Below, piece after piece: positions 6,940 to 13,404 of a stretch of 14,224 bases of DNA. The position numbers and the translations under genes are program-made. How positions within the stretch are numbered: position 1 is the first letter of the stretch; each line of letters begins with the position of its first letter. Source of the DNA: Spartobacteria bacterium (lineage in GTDB: Bacteria > Verrucomicrobiota > Verrucomicrobiia > Chthoniobacterales > UBA10450); NCBI GenBank assembly GCA_003445855.1, contig DMCG01000212.1, forward strand, positions 4,057 through 18,280. Direction: 5' to 3'. The notes under the pieces were generated by a model that worked only from the letters and a program-made list of their open reading frames with translations, was not told where the DNA came from and did no database searches.

Positions 6940-7941
6940 CTAGCGTGGCGGGCGCACAAACTCGGCACGCCTCACGAGATCCGCGACCAGCTTCTGCAAT
7001 GCCCTTTGGCGTTTTTCATTCCCAAGCGCCAAGACTACTTCCTGCCGCGCCTCCTCAAAAACCATCTGCCGAGCGGGCTTCGAATCAGTCAATTCGATAA
7101 TATGAAATCCGAGGGGTGTCCGAACGGGTGGACTGATTTCACCGACATGCATTTTGCTGACTGCCGCAACAAAATCCAGCGGCATGCGATATTCGGAGAA
7201 AAATCCAAGATCGCCGCCGCGAGTCTTTGTTGCCTCGTCCTCGGATGTCAGCGTTGCAAGTTCTGACAAACCTTCACCGTGACTGACCCGGGTAGCGAGT
7301 GATGCAATCGCTCCGCTTTTTTCTTCGATCACCTCCGCTGGAGCTTCCGCCGGAGCGGCCAAAAAAAGGTGATTCGCTCGAAATCGCACTGGTTGAGAAT
7401 AGGTCTCCAAATGTTCGTCATAATACCGCCTGGCCTCATCAACGCTCACACCAAGCTGATGCATGAGTTGATATTCAATCCATCGTCGCGCCCGCACATG
7501 ATCTGCAAGTATTCGACAAAAAGATCCCCCGGAGAGCCCGCTCGCTCTCAACGCTGTTCTCCAGGCCTTCTTATTGCCGAACTGTGATTGACAGACGCCA
7601 AGTTCGTGACCAAGCACGGCCGCCGAGATTCTCTCGCGGGCAGCGAAAGAGTGAATGATCGCGTCCGCAACGAGACGAAAAATAATAGCATTCCTTTCCC
7701 TTATGTCGTTCGGTGGACGCTCATCTTTGCCGCCGGCTGCGTTGCGCATTTCCCCGAGCTCGCGTTGAACATCGGCTTCGTAAATCCCTTGGCCTTGTCC
7801 GAGCGCCAGTAAATGCCCGCGGCCGAACAATACCCCGATTGCATCCCGACAAGTAATCGAACCGGCCACTAATTGGCCGCATGTGATACCCGCGGCGCAG
7901 GCTCCCGCACACAATCCTGCGATTAAAAGCTGCCGCTTCAC
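6940..7941 (-). CDS. Parvulin-type (PpiC/SurA-like) peptidyl-prolyl isomerase
   Basis: 333 aa. Start codon GTG (7939-7941) overlaps the stop of the M28 gene as GTGA, which argues for coupled translation. An N-terminal hydrophobic stretch (about 4-30) acts as signal or anchor; no lipobox is seen. A helical chaperone-like region (about 55-185) precedes the parvulin domain at about 186-290: RFRANHLFL, GGDLGFFSEYRMP, HVGEISPPVRTPLGFHIIEL. A short C-terminal helix follows. Family knowledge: it catalyses cis-trans isomerisation of Xaa-Pro bonds in exported proteins and often acts as a periplasmic chaperone. Acting on proteins handled with the adjacent lipoprotein is possible but unproven. Several Cys residues (11, 15, 21, 31) crowd the N-terminus, which is unusual. 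The TAG stop is followed by a 105 bp gap. Confidence 0.88.
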   Translation of the reverse strand: MKRQLLIAGLCAGACAAGITCGQLVAGSITCRDAIGVLFGRGHLLALGQGQGIYEADVQRELGEMRNAAGGKDERPPNDIRERNAIIFRLVADAIIHSFAARERISAAVLGHELGVCQSQFGNKKAWRTALRASGLSGGSFCRILADHVRARRWIEYQLMHQLGVSVDEARRYYDEHLETYSQPVRFRANHLFLAAPAEAPAEVIEEKSGAIASLATRVSHGEGLSELATLTSEDEATKTRGGDLGFFSEYRMPLDFVAAVSKMHVGEISPPVRTPLGFHIIELTDSKPARQMVFEEARQEVVLALGNEKRQRALQKLVADLVRRAEFVRPPR

Positions 7942-8885
7942 TTGAAAGCGAATTCGGTTAGATAATATGCGGCGACAGCTCCGACAATCTGCAAACTTTC
8001 CGCGCTCACTTTATCAATCGTATCATCGGCCGTGTGCCACCAGGCGAAATCAAAATCGATCACATCAATCGTCGGAACACCGATCGCATTCAGCGGTGTG
8101 TGATCGTCGGTGATTTCGCGGTCAAAATAGCTGAAATAGCTACGCCGCTTGAGAGCATCGGCCGATGCAAAGATGTCGTGCGCGATCTGCGCGGGCGAAT
8201 CCGGCGCCAGCGTAATATTGAGGGAGCGATCGCCAACCATGTCGAACAAGATTCCGCCACGAAATTGTTTCGCAGTTTTGCTTTCCGCGAGCTGCTTGGC
8301 AAAATAACGGCTACCATAAAGACCATCGTTCTGGGAAAAGGTTTCGTAGGCCTCCTCGCCATCGAAAAACACGAGCTCGATCTTTGCGGCCAGGTTCGAA
8401 TGATGACCTAGTATCCTCGCCAATTCCAAAAGCAAGCCGGTGCTGGAACCACCATCATTCGCACCAACAAATCGAATGGTCTGAAACGTCTTTGTGTCAT
8501 AGTGAGAACACAACAAGAACGATGGCGCGGCATTGCCCGGCGCGGGAAACCGCGCAACAAGATTGACAAAATCAACTTTTCCGCGCGGCGTGTCGTCCCT
8601 GAATGCTTGTCGCGCGACCTGCCAACCTGCAAGTCGAAGTTGATTGTCGATGTAGGCCCGGGATTTTTCGATGGCCTCAGACCCAGGCGGACGGGGGCCC
8701 AACTCAACGAGACGCTGAACGTGGATGAAAGCTTTCTCGCCGGAAAATCCTTCCCAGAGCTGGCCTTGGGATGGGCGATGCGAATGCGCAGGACAAGCAC
8801 TAAGGACGATTGAAAGAACGCCGCTTAAGAAACAAAGGCTACAGCGTTGACCTCCACGAATGAATGAAGGCGCGGTCCGCGTCAT
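7938..8885 (-). CDS. M28-family zinc hydrolase, glutaminyl-cyclase-like lipoprotein
   Basis: 315 aa from ATG 8883-8885; a TTG three codons upstream (8894) is an alternative start. The signal peptide ends in a lipobox (LSAC, Cys31), so a membrane lipoprotein is predicted. The M28 metal-site pattern is intact: His128 (CSHYDTK), Asp144 (VGANDGG), Glu177/Glu178 (FFDGEEA), Asp215 (LFDMVGD) and His284 (WWHTADDT). The insert DGEEAYETFSQNDGLYGSR and the WHT-DD ending are closer to animal-type glutaminyl-peptide cyclotransferases than to most M28 aminopeptidases. Likely activities are pyroglutamate formation at protein N-termini or aminopeptidase; which one cannot be decided here. It lies 25 bp after parB and is coupled to the parvulin by a four-base overlap, suggesting joint work on exported proteins. 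Confidence 0.87.
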   Translation of the reverse strand: MTRTAPSFIRGGQRCSLCFLSGVLSIVLSACPAHSHRPSQGQLWEGFSGEKAFIHVQRLVELGPRPPGSEAIEKSRAYIDNQLRLAGWQVARQAFRDDTPRGKVDFVNLVARFPAPGNAAPSFLLCSHYDTKTFQTIRFVGANDGGSSTGLLLELARILGHHSNLAAKIELVFFDGEEAYETFSQNDGLYGSRYFAKQLAESKTAKQFRGGILFDMVGDRSLNITLAPDSPAQIAHDIFASADALKRRSYFSYFDREITDDHTPLNAIGVPTIDVIDFDFAWWHTADDTIDKVSAESLQIVGAVAAYYLTEFAFK

Positions 8886-8910
8886 GCGCTTCAACTTCGC
8901 TGATGGCGAG

Positions 8911-9801
8911 TCAGCTTTCGCTCGCCCTCAAGCCGAGGGCGGTAATGATCCTCTGGAGATCGTCACTCCCGTAATAGTCGATCTCGATTCGTCCACGTTT
9001 TTCGCCGTGGTGAAGCGTGACGCGCGTGCCCAAATGTTGTTGCAGTCGATTTTGCAAGTCTTCAATTGCCGCGGAAGTAACGGTTAATTCCGCGGTTCGC
9101 GGCTTCCGTCGCGAGCGTCCGATCCCGAGCTGCCGCGCCACCAGCCGCTCCGTGGCCCGAACGGTCGCGTTGCGTCGCAAAACCGTTTCCGCGGCGAGCA
9201 GTTGCTCCTCCGGGGATTTTAATGCGAGCAAGACCTTTGCATGACCGACCGAAAGCAAACTCTGCCCAATCCAGACTTGAATTTGCGGATGCAGATCCAG
9301 CAAGCGCATCGAGTTCGCAACGGCCGCGCGACTGCGCCCGACTTTTAACGCGATATCTTCCTGGCGCATTCCAAATTCGCCCGCCAGCCTGGCGTAACCT
9401 TGCGCCTCTTCGATGGGATTTAGATCGGCGCGCTGCAAGTTCTCGATCAACGAAATCTCGAGGACTTCCAGATCGTTCGCTCTCCGGATAATCACCGGCA
9501 CTTCGGTGAGCCCCGCCTCCTGAGCCGCGCGCCAGCGCCGTTCGCCAGCAATCAACTCGCACCGATCGCCTACCTGTCGCACGATGAGCGGCTGAATGAT
9601 TCCATGTTGCCGGATTGAATCGACCAGCTCCTGTAATGTGTCAGGCGCGAAATCCTTGCGTGGCTGTAGCGCGCTCGGAACAATGCTCGCGAGGCTGACT
9701 TGGTGAATGTTTTCCCGTGGATCGACATCCTCGACCCGCGCCGGCGACGGGCGCCCACCAATCAGTGCGCCAAGACCTTTTCCGAGACCGGATTTCGCCA
9801 T
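8911..9801 (-). CDS. parB: ParB chromosome-partitioning CTPase/DNA-binding protein
   Basis: 296 aa, the typical length. Order: N-terminal ParA-contact motif GLGKGLGALI (5-14); ParB/Srx domain with QPRKDF (46-51), GIIQPL (67-72), the CTP-binding GERRWRA (86-92) and ENLQRADLNPIEEA (120-133); helix-turn-helix near 145-172 (RQEDIALKVGRSRAAVANSM); C-terminal dimer region from about 235. Family knowledge: ParB loads at parS, closes as a CTP-dependent clamp and works with ParA in origin segregation. parA is not in the window: upstream is the divergent mqnD, downstream an M28 lipoprotein. No parS-like 16-mer palindrome was seen. The start ATG lacks a Shine-Dalgarno sequence. Confidence 0.95.
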   Translation of the reverse strand: MAKSGLGKGLGALIGGRPSPARVEDVDPRENIHQVSLASIVPSALQPRKDFAPDTLQELVDSIRQHGIIQPLIVRQVGDRCELIAGERRWRAAQEAGLTEVPVIIRRANDLEVLEISLIENLQRADLNPIEEAQGYARLAGEFGMRQEDIALKVGRSRAAVANSMRLLDLHPQIQVWIGQSLLSVGHAKVLLALKSPEEQLLAAETVLRRNATVRATERLVARQLGIGRSRRKPRTAELTVTSAAIEDLQNRLQQHLGTRVTLHHGEKRGRIEIDYYGSDDLQRIITALGLRASES

Positions 9802-9874
9802 GCGGTTGAGGCTACCGGAACAGCTCTTCTAACGCAAACAGCAACGGCGACTGGACCGATAACCGGCGGTGTTC

Positions 9875-9903
9875 TTGCGCGTTTTCAGGTGGGCAGATAG
9901 CAT
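9875..9903 (+). promoter_or_regulatory. Possible promoter of mqnD, implying a very short or absent leader
   Basis: -35-like TTGCGC (9875-9880), a 17-base spacer and -10-like TAGCAT (9898-9903; 4/6 match). Transcription would begin at about 9909-9911, on top of the ATG at 9910, so the message could be leaderless. No Shine-Dalgarno sequence is present at a useful distance, which agrees. The match is weak and the 108 bp parB/mqnD gap may hold better sites. Confidence 0.25.
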
Positions 9904-9909
9904 GCGCTC

Positions 9910-10779
9910 ATGCCGTGGGATCAGGTAGTTTTCACGCTCGGACACTCACCGGATCCGGACGATGCATTCATGTTTTATGCAATAGCAGAAAACAAAATCG
10001 ATCTCCGTGGTTACCGGTTCGAACATCGACTTGAAGATATTCAGACGCTGAATGAACGCGCCCTTCGCGGCGAACTTCACATTTCCGCGATCTCGATCCA
10101 CGCGTATGCGCACGTCAGCGACAAGTATGCGCTCATGCCATGCGGCGCGAGCATGGGAGATGGTTACGGACCAATCCTCATTAGCAACGGGACCAAGATT
10201 CCGCGCACGCGGTCGGATGATCAGGTAAAGAACTGGTTACGTTCTCAAGTAATCGCGGTGCCCGGTCGAATGACCAGCGCCTATCTCGCACTGCAGCTTT
10301 ATCTCGGCGATTTCAAGCACGTCATCGTCCCGTTTGATCAAATCTTCGACGCCGTCAAAAACAACCAGGCGGGTGCCGGTCTCATCATTCACGAAGGGCA
10401 ACTCACCTACGCGCGCTCCGGCTTTGCGAAGATTGTCGATCTTGGCGAATGGTGGAAAAGCAAGACGGGGTTGCCGCTGCCGTTGGGTGGAAATGTGTTG
10501 CGCAAAGATATCCCGCAATCAGTACGGCACGACCTCCTTCAGATCATGCGACAAAGTATCGACTACGGCCTTGCCCACCGCAGTGAGGCAGTGCGCCACT
10601 CATTACCATACGCCCGTGACATGGATGCAGAGCTCGCCGGAAAGTTTATCGGGATGTATGTCAACGATTACACCCGGGATTACGGCGATGCTGGGCGCGC
10701 GGCGATTCGTAAATTCCTGGGCGACGCACAGACCGCCGGATACATCGACAATCAAGTCGAGATTGAGTTTGTGGAATAA
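9910..10779 (+). CDS. mqnD: MqnD-family 1,4-dihydroxy-6-naphthoate synthase
   Basis: 289 aa. Family motifs in order: SPDPDD (13-18, a variant of SPCPND), GDGYGP (83-88), VPGRMTSAYLAL (118-129), AGLIIHEGQLTY (156-167, with His161 at the family's proposed catalytic His), DLGEWW (177-182) and LPLPLGG (188-194). It has the periplasmic-binding-protein-like fold but no signal peptide, so it is cytoplasmic. Family knowledge: in the futalosine menaquinone route MqnD converts cyclic de-hypoxanthinylfutalosine to 1,4-dihydroxy-6-naphthoate. No other mqn gene is nearby. The N-terminus (twelve residues before the SPDPDD motif) supports this start. It is divergent from parB and converges with the small membrane protein, 20 bp from its stop. 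The Asp in place of the family Cys (SPD for SPC) leaves some doubt about exact substrate. Confidence 0.85.
   Translation: MPWDQVVFTLGHSPDPDDAFMFYAIAENKIDLRGYRFEHRLEDIQTLNERALRGELHISAISIHAYAHVSDKYALMPCGASMGDGYGPILISNGTKIPRTRSDDQVKNWLRSQVIAVPGRMTSAYLALQLYLGDFKHVIVPFDQIFDAVKNNQAGAGLIIHEGQLTYARSGFAKIVDLGEWWKSKTGLPLPLGGNVLRKDIPQSVRHDLLQIMRQSIDYGLAHRSEAVRHSLPYARDMDAELAGKFIGMYVNDYTRDYGDAGRAAIRKFLGDAQTAGYIDNQVEIEFVE
10432..10443 (-). repeat. Dispersed 12-mer AAGATCGACAAT, copy 4
   Basis: Exact copy on the minus strand inside mqnD, where the coding strand reads Ile-Val-Asp-Leu (the conserved DLGEWW region), so this copy may be partly protein-driven. Confidence 0.4.
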
Positions 10780-10799
10780 CGGCAACCCGCCCTGGCGAA

Positions 10800-10976
10800 T
10801 TACTTCTTTGTCTGCTCCGCTTTGCTCGTCTGCTTGACGACGAATGCTTTTACGCGGGCCGCTTCTTTTTGAAATCCATTCGTGAAATCATGCGTCCCGT
10901 ACTCGAAGAGCACGATGAAGCAAAATGTGAAAAAAACAAAAAGGGCGAGCCAAAAAAGTCCGCGTAGCAACGCCAT
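10800..10976 (-). CDS. Small single-pass membrane protein, unknown function
   Basis: 58 aa from ATG 10974-10976; a longer reading from GTG 11028-11030 would add 18 residues, but the ATG places the membrane helix next to the N-terminus as is usual. One strongly hydrophobic segment covers about 5-25 (LFWLALFVFFTFCFIVLF), followed by a short soluble tail rich in Lys and Gln (about 30-58). I do not recognise a family. It lies between convergent mqnD and divergent degT-like genes, alone on its strand, so it should have its own promoter in 10977-11077. The membrane segment followed by a charged tail supports a real gene more than a chance frame. Confidence 0.55.
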   Translation of the reverse strand: MALLRGLFWLALFVFFTFCFIVLFEYGTHDFTNGFQKEAARVKAFVVKQTSKAEQTKK

Positions 10977-11077
10977 GCCTGAGATGCTAACGTAGGCAAA
11001 CTGTTCGGTCAACGGCGCATATCCTCGCACAAACTTCGGATTGAACCGCGGGACGAAGCTGCCAAGCTATTCGCGCC

Positions 11078-12265
11078 ATGCGCGTGCCGCTTCTCGATTT
11101 AGGCGAACAATACCGCGCCCTGGCGGCGCCGATCCGCGCGGAGATCGATGCCGTTTTGGCGAGCCAGCGTTTTATCCTCGGACCACAAGTAGAAGCATTC
11201 GAGAAAGCGATCTGTGACTATTGCCATGCGCCACATGCGATCGGCGTTTCATCCGGGACGGATGCGCTGCTTGCGGTTTTGATGGCGCTCGAGATCGGCC
11301 GCGGCGACGCAGTCATTACAACTGCCTACACGTTCTTTGCCACCGCCGGCTGCATCGCGCGCGTGGGAGCCAGGCCGGTGTTTGTTGATATCGATCCGCA
11401 GACCTACAACATCTCGCCGGCGGCAATTCAGCGTTACATCGCAGAAAATTGCCGAAGCGATGGGGACGGAGGATTGAAGAATAAGAGCGGAGAAAAAATC
11501 CGCGCGATAGTTCCCGTTCATTTGTTCGGGCTGTCCTGCGAGATGGACGCAATCCATCAAATTTCGGAACGCTGTCAGCTCGACGTGATCGAGGATGCGG
11601 CGCAGGCGATCGGAGCGGAATATCACTTCAATGGAAGAACAGCCAAAGCGGGAGTAATGGGTGAGGCCGGTTACTTCAGCTTTTATCCTTCGAAAAATCT
11701 CGGTGCCGCTGGAGACGCGGGTATGATTGTTTGCCGCGACGAAGGGCTGGCGGCGCGATTGCGAGTTTGCCGACAGCATGGGATGGAGCCGCGCTACTAC
11801 CATAAGTTTATCGGGGGCAACTTTCGCCTGGATGAAATGCAGGCAGCCATCCTCAAGGTGAAGCTGCCGCATCTCGAGTCGTGGTCTGCTGCTCGACGTC
11901 GAGCAGCGGATTTTTATCGCGAAGAGTTCACGCGTCGCGAACTGACGAACCTAATTGCGCTGCCCGCCGAACCTTACCGCGTCCGTGGCCTAACGAATCA
12001 CCACATCTATCATCAATATGTCATCCGCACGCAGAAACGCGACGAGTTACGTGAGTACCTCGCGAAACGCGAGATCGAGACCGCGATTTATTACCCGCTC
12101 GGGCTGCATGAGCAAAAATGTTTTTCTTATCTCGGTTACAAGAAAGGCGATCTGCCTGAGACCGAGCGCGCTGCTCGCGAGACGCTGGCGTTGCCGATTT
12201 ACCCGGAGATCTCGCGCGAGGCACAACGCTATGTGGCCGAGATGATCGCCGAGTTCTTCAAATAA
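11078..12265 (+). CDS. DegT/DnrJ/EryC1/StrS-family PLP sugar aminotransferase
   Basis: 395 aa. Fold type I PLP signature: phosphate/substrate loop VSSGTDALL (58-66), Asp173 in IEDAAQAIGA to pair with the pyridine nitrogen, and the Schiff-base Lys206 in FYPSKNLGAAGDAG. The C-terminal half carries YPLGLHEQKCF and the family's LALPIYPEI. Family knowledge: such enzymes put an amino group on nucleotide-linked keto sugars used in lipopolysaccharide, glycoprotein or antibiotic sugars. The sugar cannot be told from the sequence, and no sugar dehydratase or glycosyltransferase neighbours it. A 16-residue polar insert (about 125-140) lies in a loop. The start lacks a Shine-Dalgarno sequence. The stop TAA is fused to a copy of AAGATCGACAAT. 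Confidence 0.9.
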   Translation: MRVPLLDLGEQYRALAAPIRAEIDAVLASQRFILGPQVEAFEKAICDYCHAPHAIGVSSGTDALLAVLMALEIGRGDAVITTAYTFFATAGCIARVGARPVFVDIDPQTYNISPAAIQRYIAENCRSDGDGGLKNKSGEKIRAIVPVHLFGLSCEMDAIHQISERCQLDVIEDAAQAIGAEYHFNGRTAKAGVMGEAGYFSFYPSKNLGAAGDAGMIVCRDEGLAARLRVCRQHGMEPRYYHKFIGGNFRLDEMQAAILKVKLPHLESWSAARRRAADFYREEFTRRELTNLIALPAEPYRVRGLTNHHIYHQYVIRTQKRDELREYLAKREIETAIYYPLGLHEQKCFSYLGYKKGDLPETERAARETLALPIYPEISREAQRYVAEMIAEFFK

Positions 12266-12276
12266 AGATCGACAAT
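12265..12276 (+). repeat. Dispersed 12-mer AAGATCGACAAT, copy 5
   Basis: Exact copy starting on the last base of the aminotransferase stop codon, in noncoding DNA ahead of tRNA-Tyr. Confidence 0.55.
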
Positions 12277-12315
12277 AATATTTACCGATCTGACGCTCAT
12301 CTGCCGGCCAAATTA

Positions 12316-12357
12316 CTTGCGAGGCGCACCCCGCCAGCCTATATCAACGCTCGCAAG
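12316..12357. repeat. Perfect 8-base inverted repeat upstream of tRNA-Tyr
   Basis: Arms CTTGCGAG (12316-12323) and CTCGCAAG (12350-12357) with 26 bases between, which contain a smaller GGCG/CGCC stem (12323-12326 and 12332-12335). It overlaps the putative -35 and the predicted start. Possible operator or stem; no function shown. Confidence 0.6.
12317..12345 (+). promoter_or_regulatory. Probable tRNA-Tyr promoter overlapping an inverted repeat
   Basis: -35-like TTGCGA (12317-12322; 4/6), 17-base spacer, -10-like TATATC (12340-12345; 4/6). Predicted start is near 12352, ten bases before the mature tRNA 5' end at 12362, a normal leader for RNase P processing. The -35 lies in the left arm of an inverted repeat, CTTGCGAG (12316-12323) with CTCGCAAG (12350-12357), so the start region and the -35 are matched arms. 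Read as RNA this could also be a terminator-like stem for the aminotransferase, but no T-run follows. Confidence 0.45.
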
Positions 12358-12361
12358 CGAG

Positions 12362-12445
12362 GGGTAGGTTCCGGAGTGGCCAAACGGGGCAGACTGTAAA
12401 TCTGCTGGCTTTACGCCTTCGCTGGTTCGAATCCAGCCCTGCCCA
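12362..12445 (+). tRNA. trnY: tRNA-Tyr (anticodon GUA)
   Basis: 84 nt class II tRNA. Acceptor GGGTAGG (12362-12368) pairs with CCTGCCC (12438-12444) with one G-U, and the discriminator is A12445. The anticodon stem GCAGA/TCTGC (12389-12393 and 12401-12405) encloses the loop CTGTAAA, with anticodon GTA at 12396-12398. A long variable arm spans about 12406-12420, as expected for tRNA-Tyr. The T arm GCTGG-TTCGAAT-CCAGC is at 12421-12437. The 3' CCA is not encoded (GTT follows), so it must be added by the CCA-adding enzyme. It sits 96 bp after the aminotransferase on the same strand. Confidence 0.97.
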
Positions 12446-12480
12446 GTTCTTGCGGGCGCGAACGCCAACACGCTACTACT

Positions 12481-12909
12481 TTAGCGGCGGCGTTTGCGCG
12501 AACTCCGACGCGCCTGCGATCTGGTTTTCGCACGGCGGGTTTTTTTCGCGCGCGATCTGCTTGCGCGAGATTTTCGCCGCGCTCTCCCCTTCGCCGATTT
12601 GGCAACCGTACGGCGCTGTCTTGTTGATTTTTTCCCAGCTTTCCGCGACTTGGAAGATTTCTTTCCTGAACCGCTCTTCGGTTTGGATCTGCGCGGTTTC
12701 GCTGTCGGGACGATTGTTTGGCCGCGAGCCGCCGCGCTTCCCGCAAAAGCACCAACGACTCCGCCTACGACCGCGCCGACAGGGCCGGCGACACTTCCGA
12801 TCGCAGCACCGGTCACCGCGCCAGCGGTTTGTTTTGAGATTCCCGGGATCTGGATGTTCTCCGATGATCGCAGGCTTTCTTTTTTTTGTGCGTCTGGTTC
12901 GTCAGGCAT
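12481..12909 (-). CDS. Glycine-zipper protein with histone-H1-like basic tail
   Basis: 142 aa with the best Shine-Dalgarno sequence in the window (AAGGAG, 12921-12926, 11 bases before ATG 12907-12909). Residues 1-28 are polar. Residues about 29-58 form a glycine-zipper hydrophobic hairpin of small residues (AGAVTGAAIGSVAGPVGAVV, then GGVVGAFAG), as in membrane-inserting glycine-zipper families. From about 72 to the end, 36 of 71 residues are Lys or Arg with Ser, Ala and Pro and no acidic residue; the composition resembles bacterial histone H1-like and Lys/Arg-rich DNA- or RNA-binding tails. The role may be nucleoid or RNA binding near a membrane, but I recognise no named family. It lies 138 bp downstream of the RRM gene on the same strand and converges with tRNA-Tyr. 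Confidence 0.75.
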   Translation of the reverse strand: MPDEPDAQKKESLRSSENIQIPGISKQTAGAVTGAAIGSVAGPVGAVVGGVVGAFAGSAAARGQTIVPTAKPRRSKPKSGSGKKSSKSRKAGKKSTRQRRTVAKSAKGRARRKSRASRSRAKKTRRAKTRSQARRSSRKRRR

Positions 12910-13047
12910 AAATCGCAGAGCTCCTTCTGTTTTGTTCGGTTGTCATCAAAAGGTGATTCGCACACCGAGTCTATCGCAGCCGTGCGCGAACCCTTTTCCG
13001 GAAAATTAGTGCCCGGTCTTCGACCAAGCCGTCGCGAAATTGTTGGC

Positions 13048-13404
13048 TTAGTGGCCCCCGCGCCGTTGCCCGCCGTCCCGGCGTCCGCCGCCGTAGCCCC
13101 CTCCACCACCATAACCACCGCGTCCACCGCCACCGCCACCGCCCGGCGGGCGAGCCTCACGGGGGCGGGCTTCATTCACGGTCAAAGCTCGGCCGTCTAC
13201 CGTTTTGCCGTTAACTTGAGTGATGGCGTTTTGAGCTTCTTGTTCGGAGCTCATTGTCACAAACGCAAACCCGCGAGATTTGCCAGTGAATTTGTCCTGC
13301 ATGAGCGTCACTTCCTGCACCGCGCCAGCTTGCGAGAAAAGCTCCTGCAGCTCGTTCTCCGTCGTGTTGAAGGAAAGATTTCCTACGTATAATTTAGTTC
13401 CCAT
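13048..13404 (-). CDS. RRM-domain RNA-binding protein with Gly/Arg-rich tail
   Basis: 118 aa. One RNA-recognition motif spans about 3-80: RNP2 LYVGNL (5-10) and RNP1 KSRGFAFV (42-49, both aromatics present). The tail 87-118 is Gly-rich with Arg and Tyr (RGG-like, GGYGGG). This matches the small bacterial glycine-rich RRM proteins known from cyanobacteria and several other phyla, which bind single-stranded RNA and are often cold-responsive. Its 5' region carries a long inverted repeat that reaches the start codon (13406-13478), which suggests translational or auto-control. The gene for the glycine-zipper protein with the basic tail follows in the same direction. Divergent from the ketosynthase gene. 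Confidence 0.93.
   Translation of the reverse strand: MGTKLYVGNLSFNTTENELQELFSQAGAVQEVTLMQDKFTGKSRGFAFVTMSSEQEAQNAITQVNGKTVDGRALTVNEARPREARPPGGGGGGGRGGYGGGGGYGGGRRDGGQRRGGH

Noticed and set aside
6935..6955. Imperfect stem over the parvulin stop (CGCC...GGCG) as terminator
   Set aside because: Only four clean outer pairs and no following T-run.
9062..9562. 166-aa minus-strand frame within parB
   Set aside because: It lies in another frame of a gene with complete ParB motifs.
8911..9909. parS site near parB
   Set aside because: No 16-base palindrome resembling TGTTTCACGTGAAACA was found in the window.
11249..11872. 207-aa minus-strand frame inside the aminotransferase
   Set aside because: Opposite strand of a clear PLP enzyme; no signature, typical shadow in GC-rich DNA.
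12446..12463. GTTC...GAAC stem after tRNA-Tyr as terminator
   Set aside because: The stem is four pairs with a poor inner match and no T-run.
12450..13009. Plus-strand frames of 153 and 171 aa opposite the basic-tail gene
   Set aside because: Arg/Phe/Pro-rich antisense of the Lys/Arg-rich tail, with no ribosome site; the minus strand has an AAGGAG and a coherent protein.
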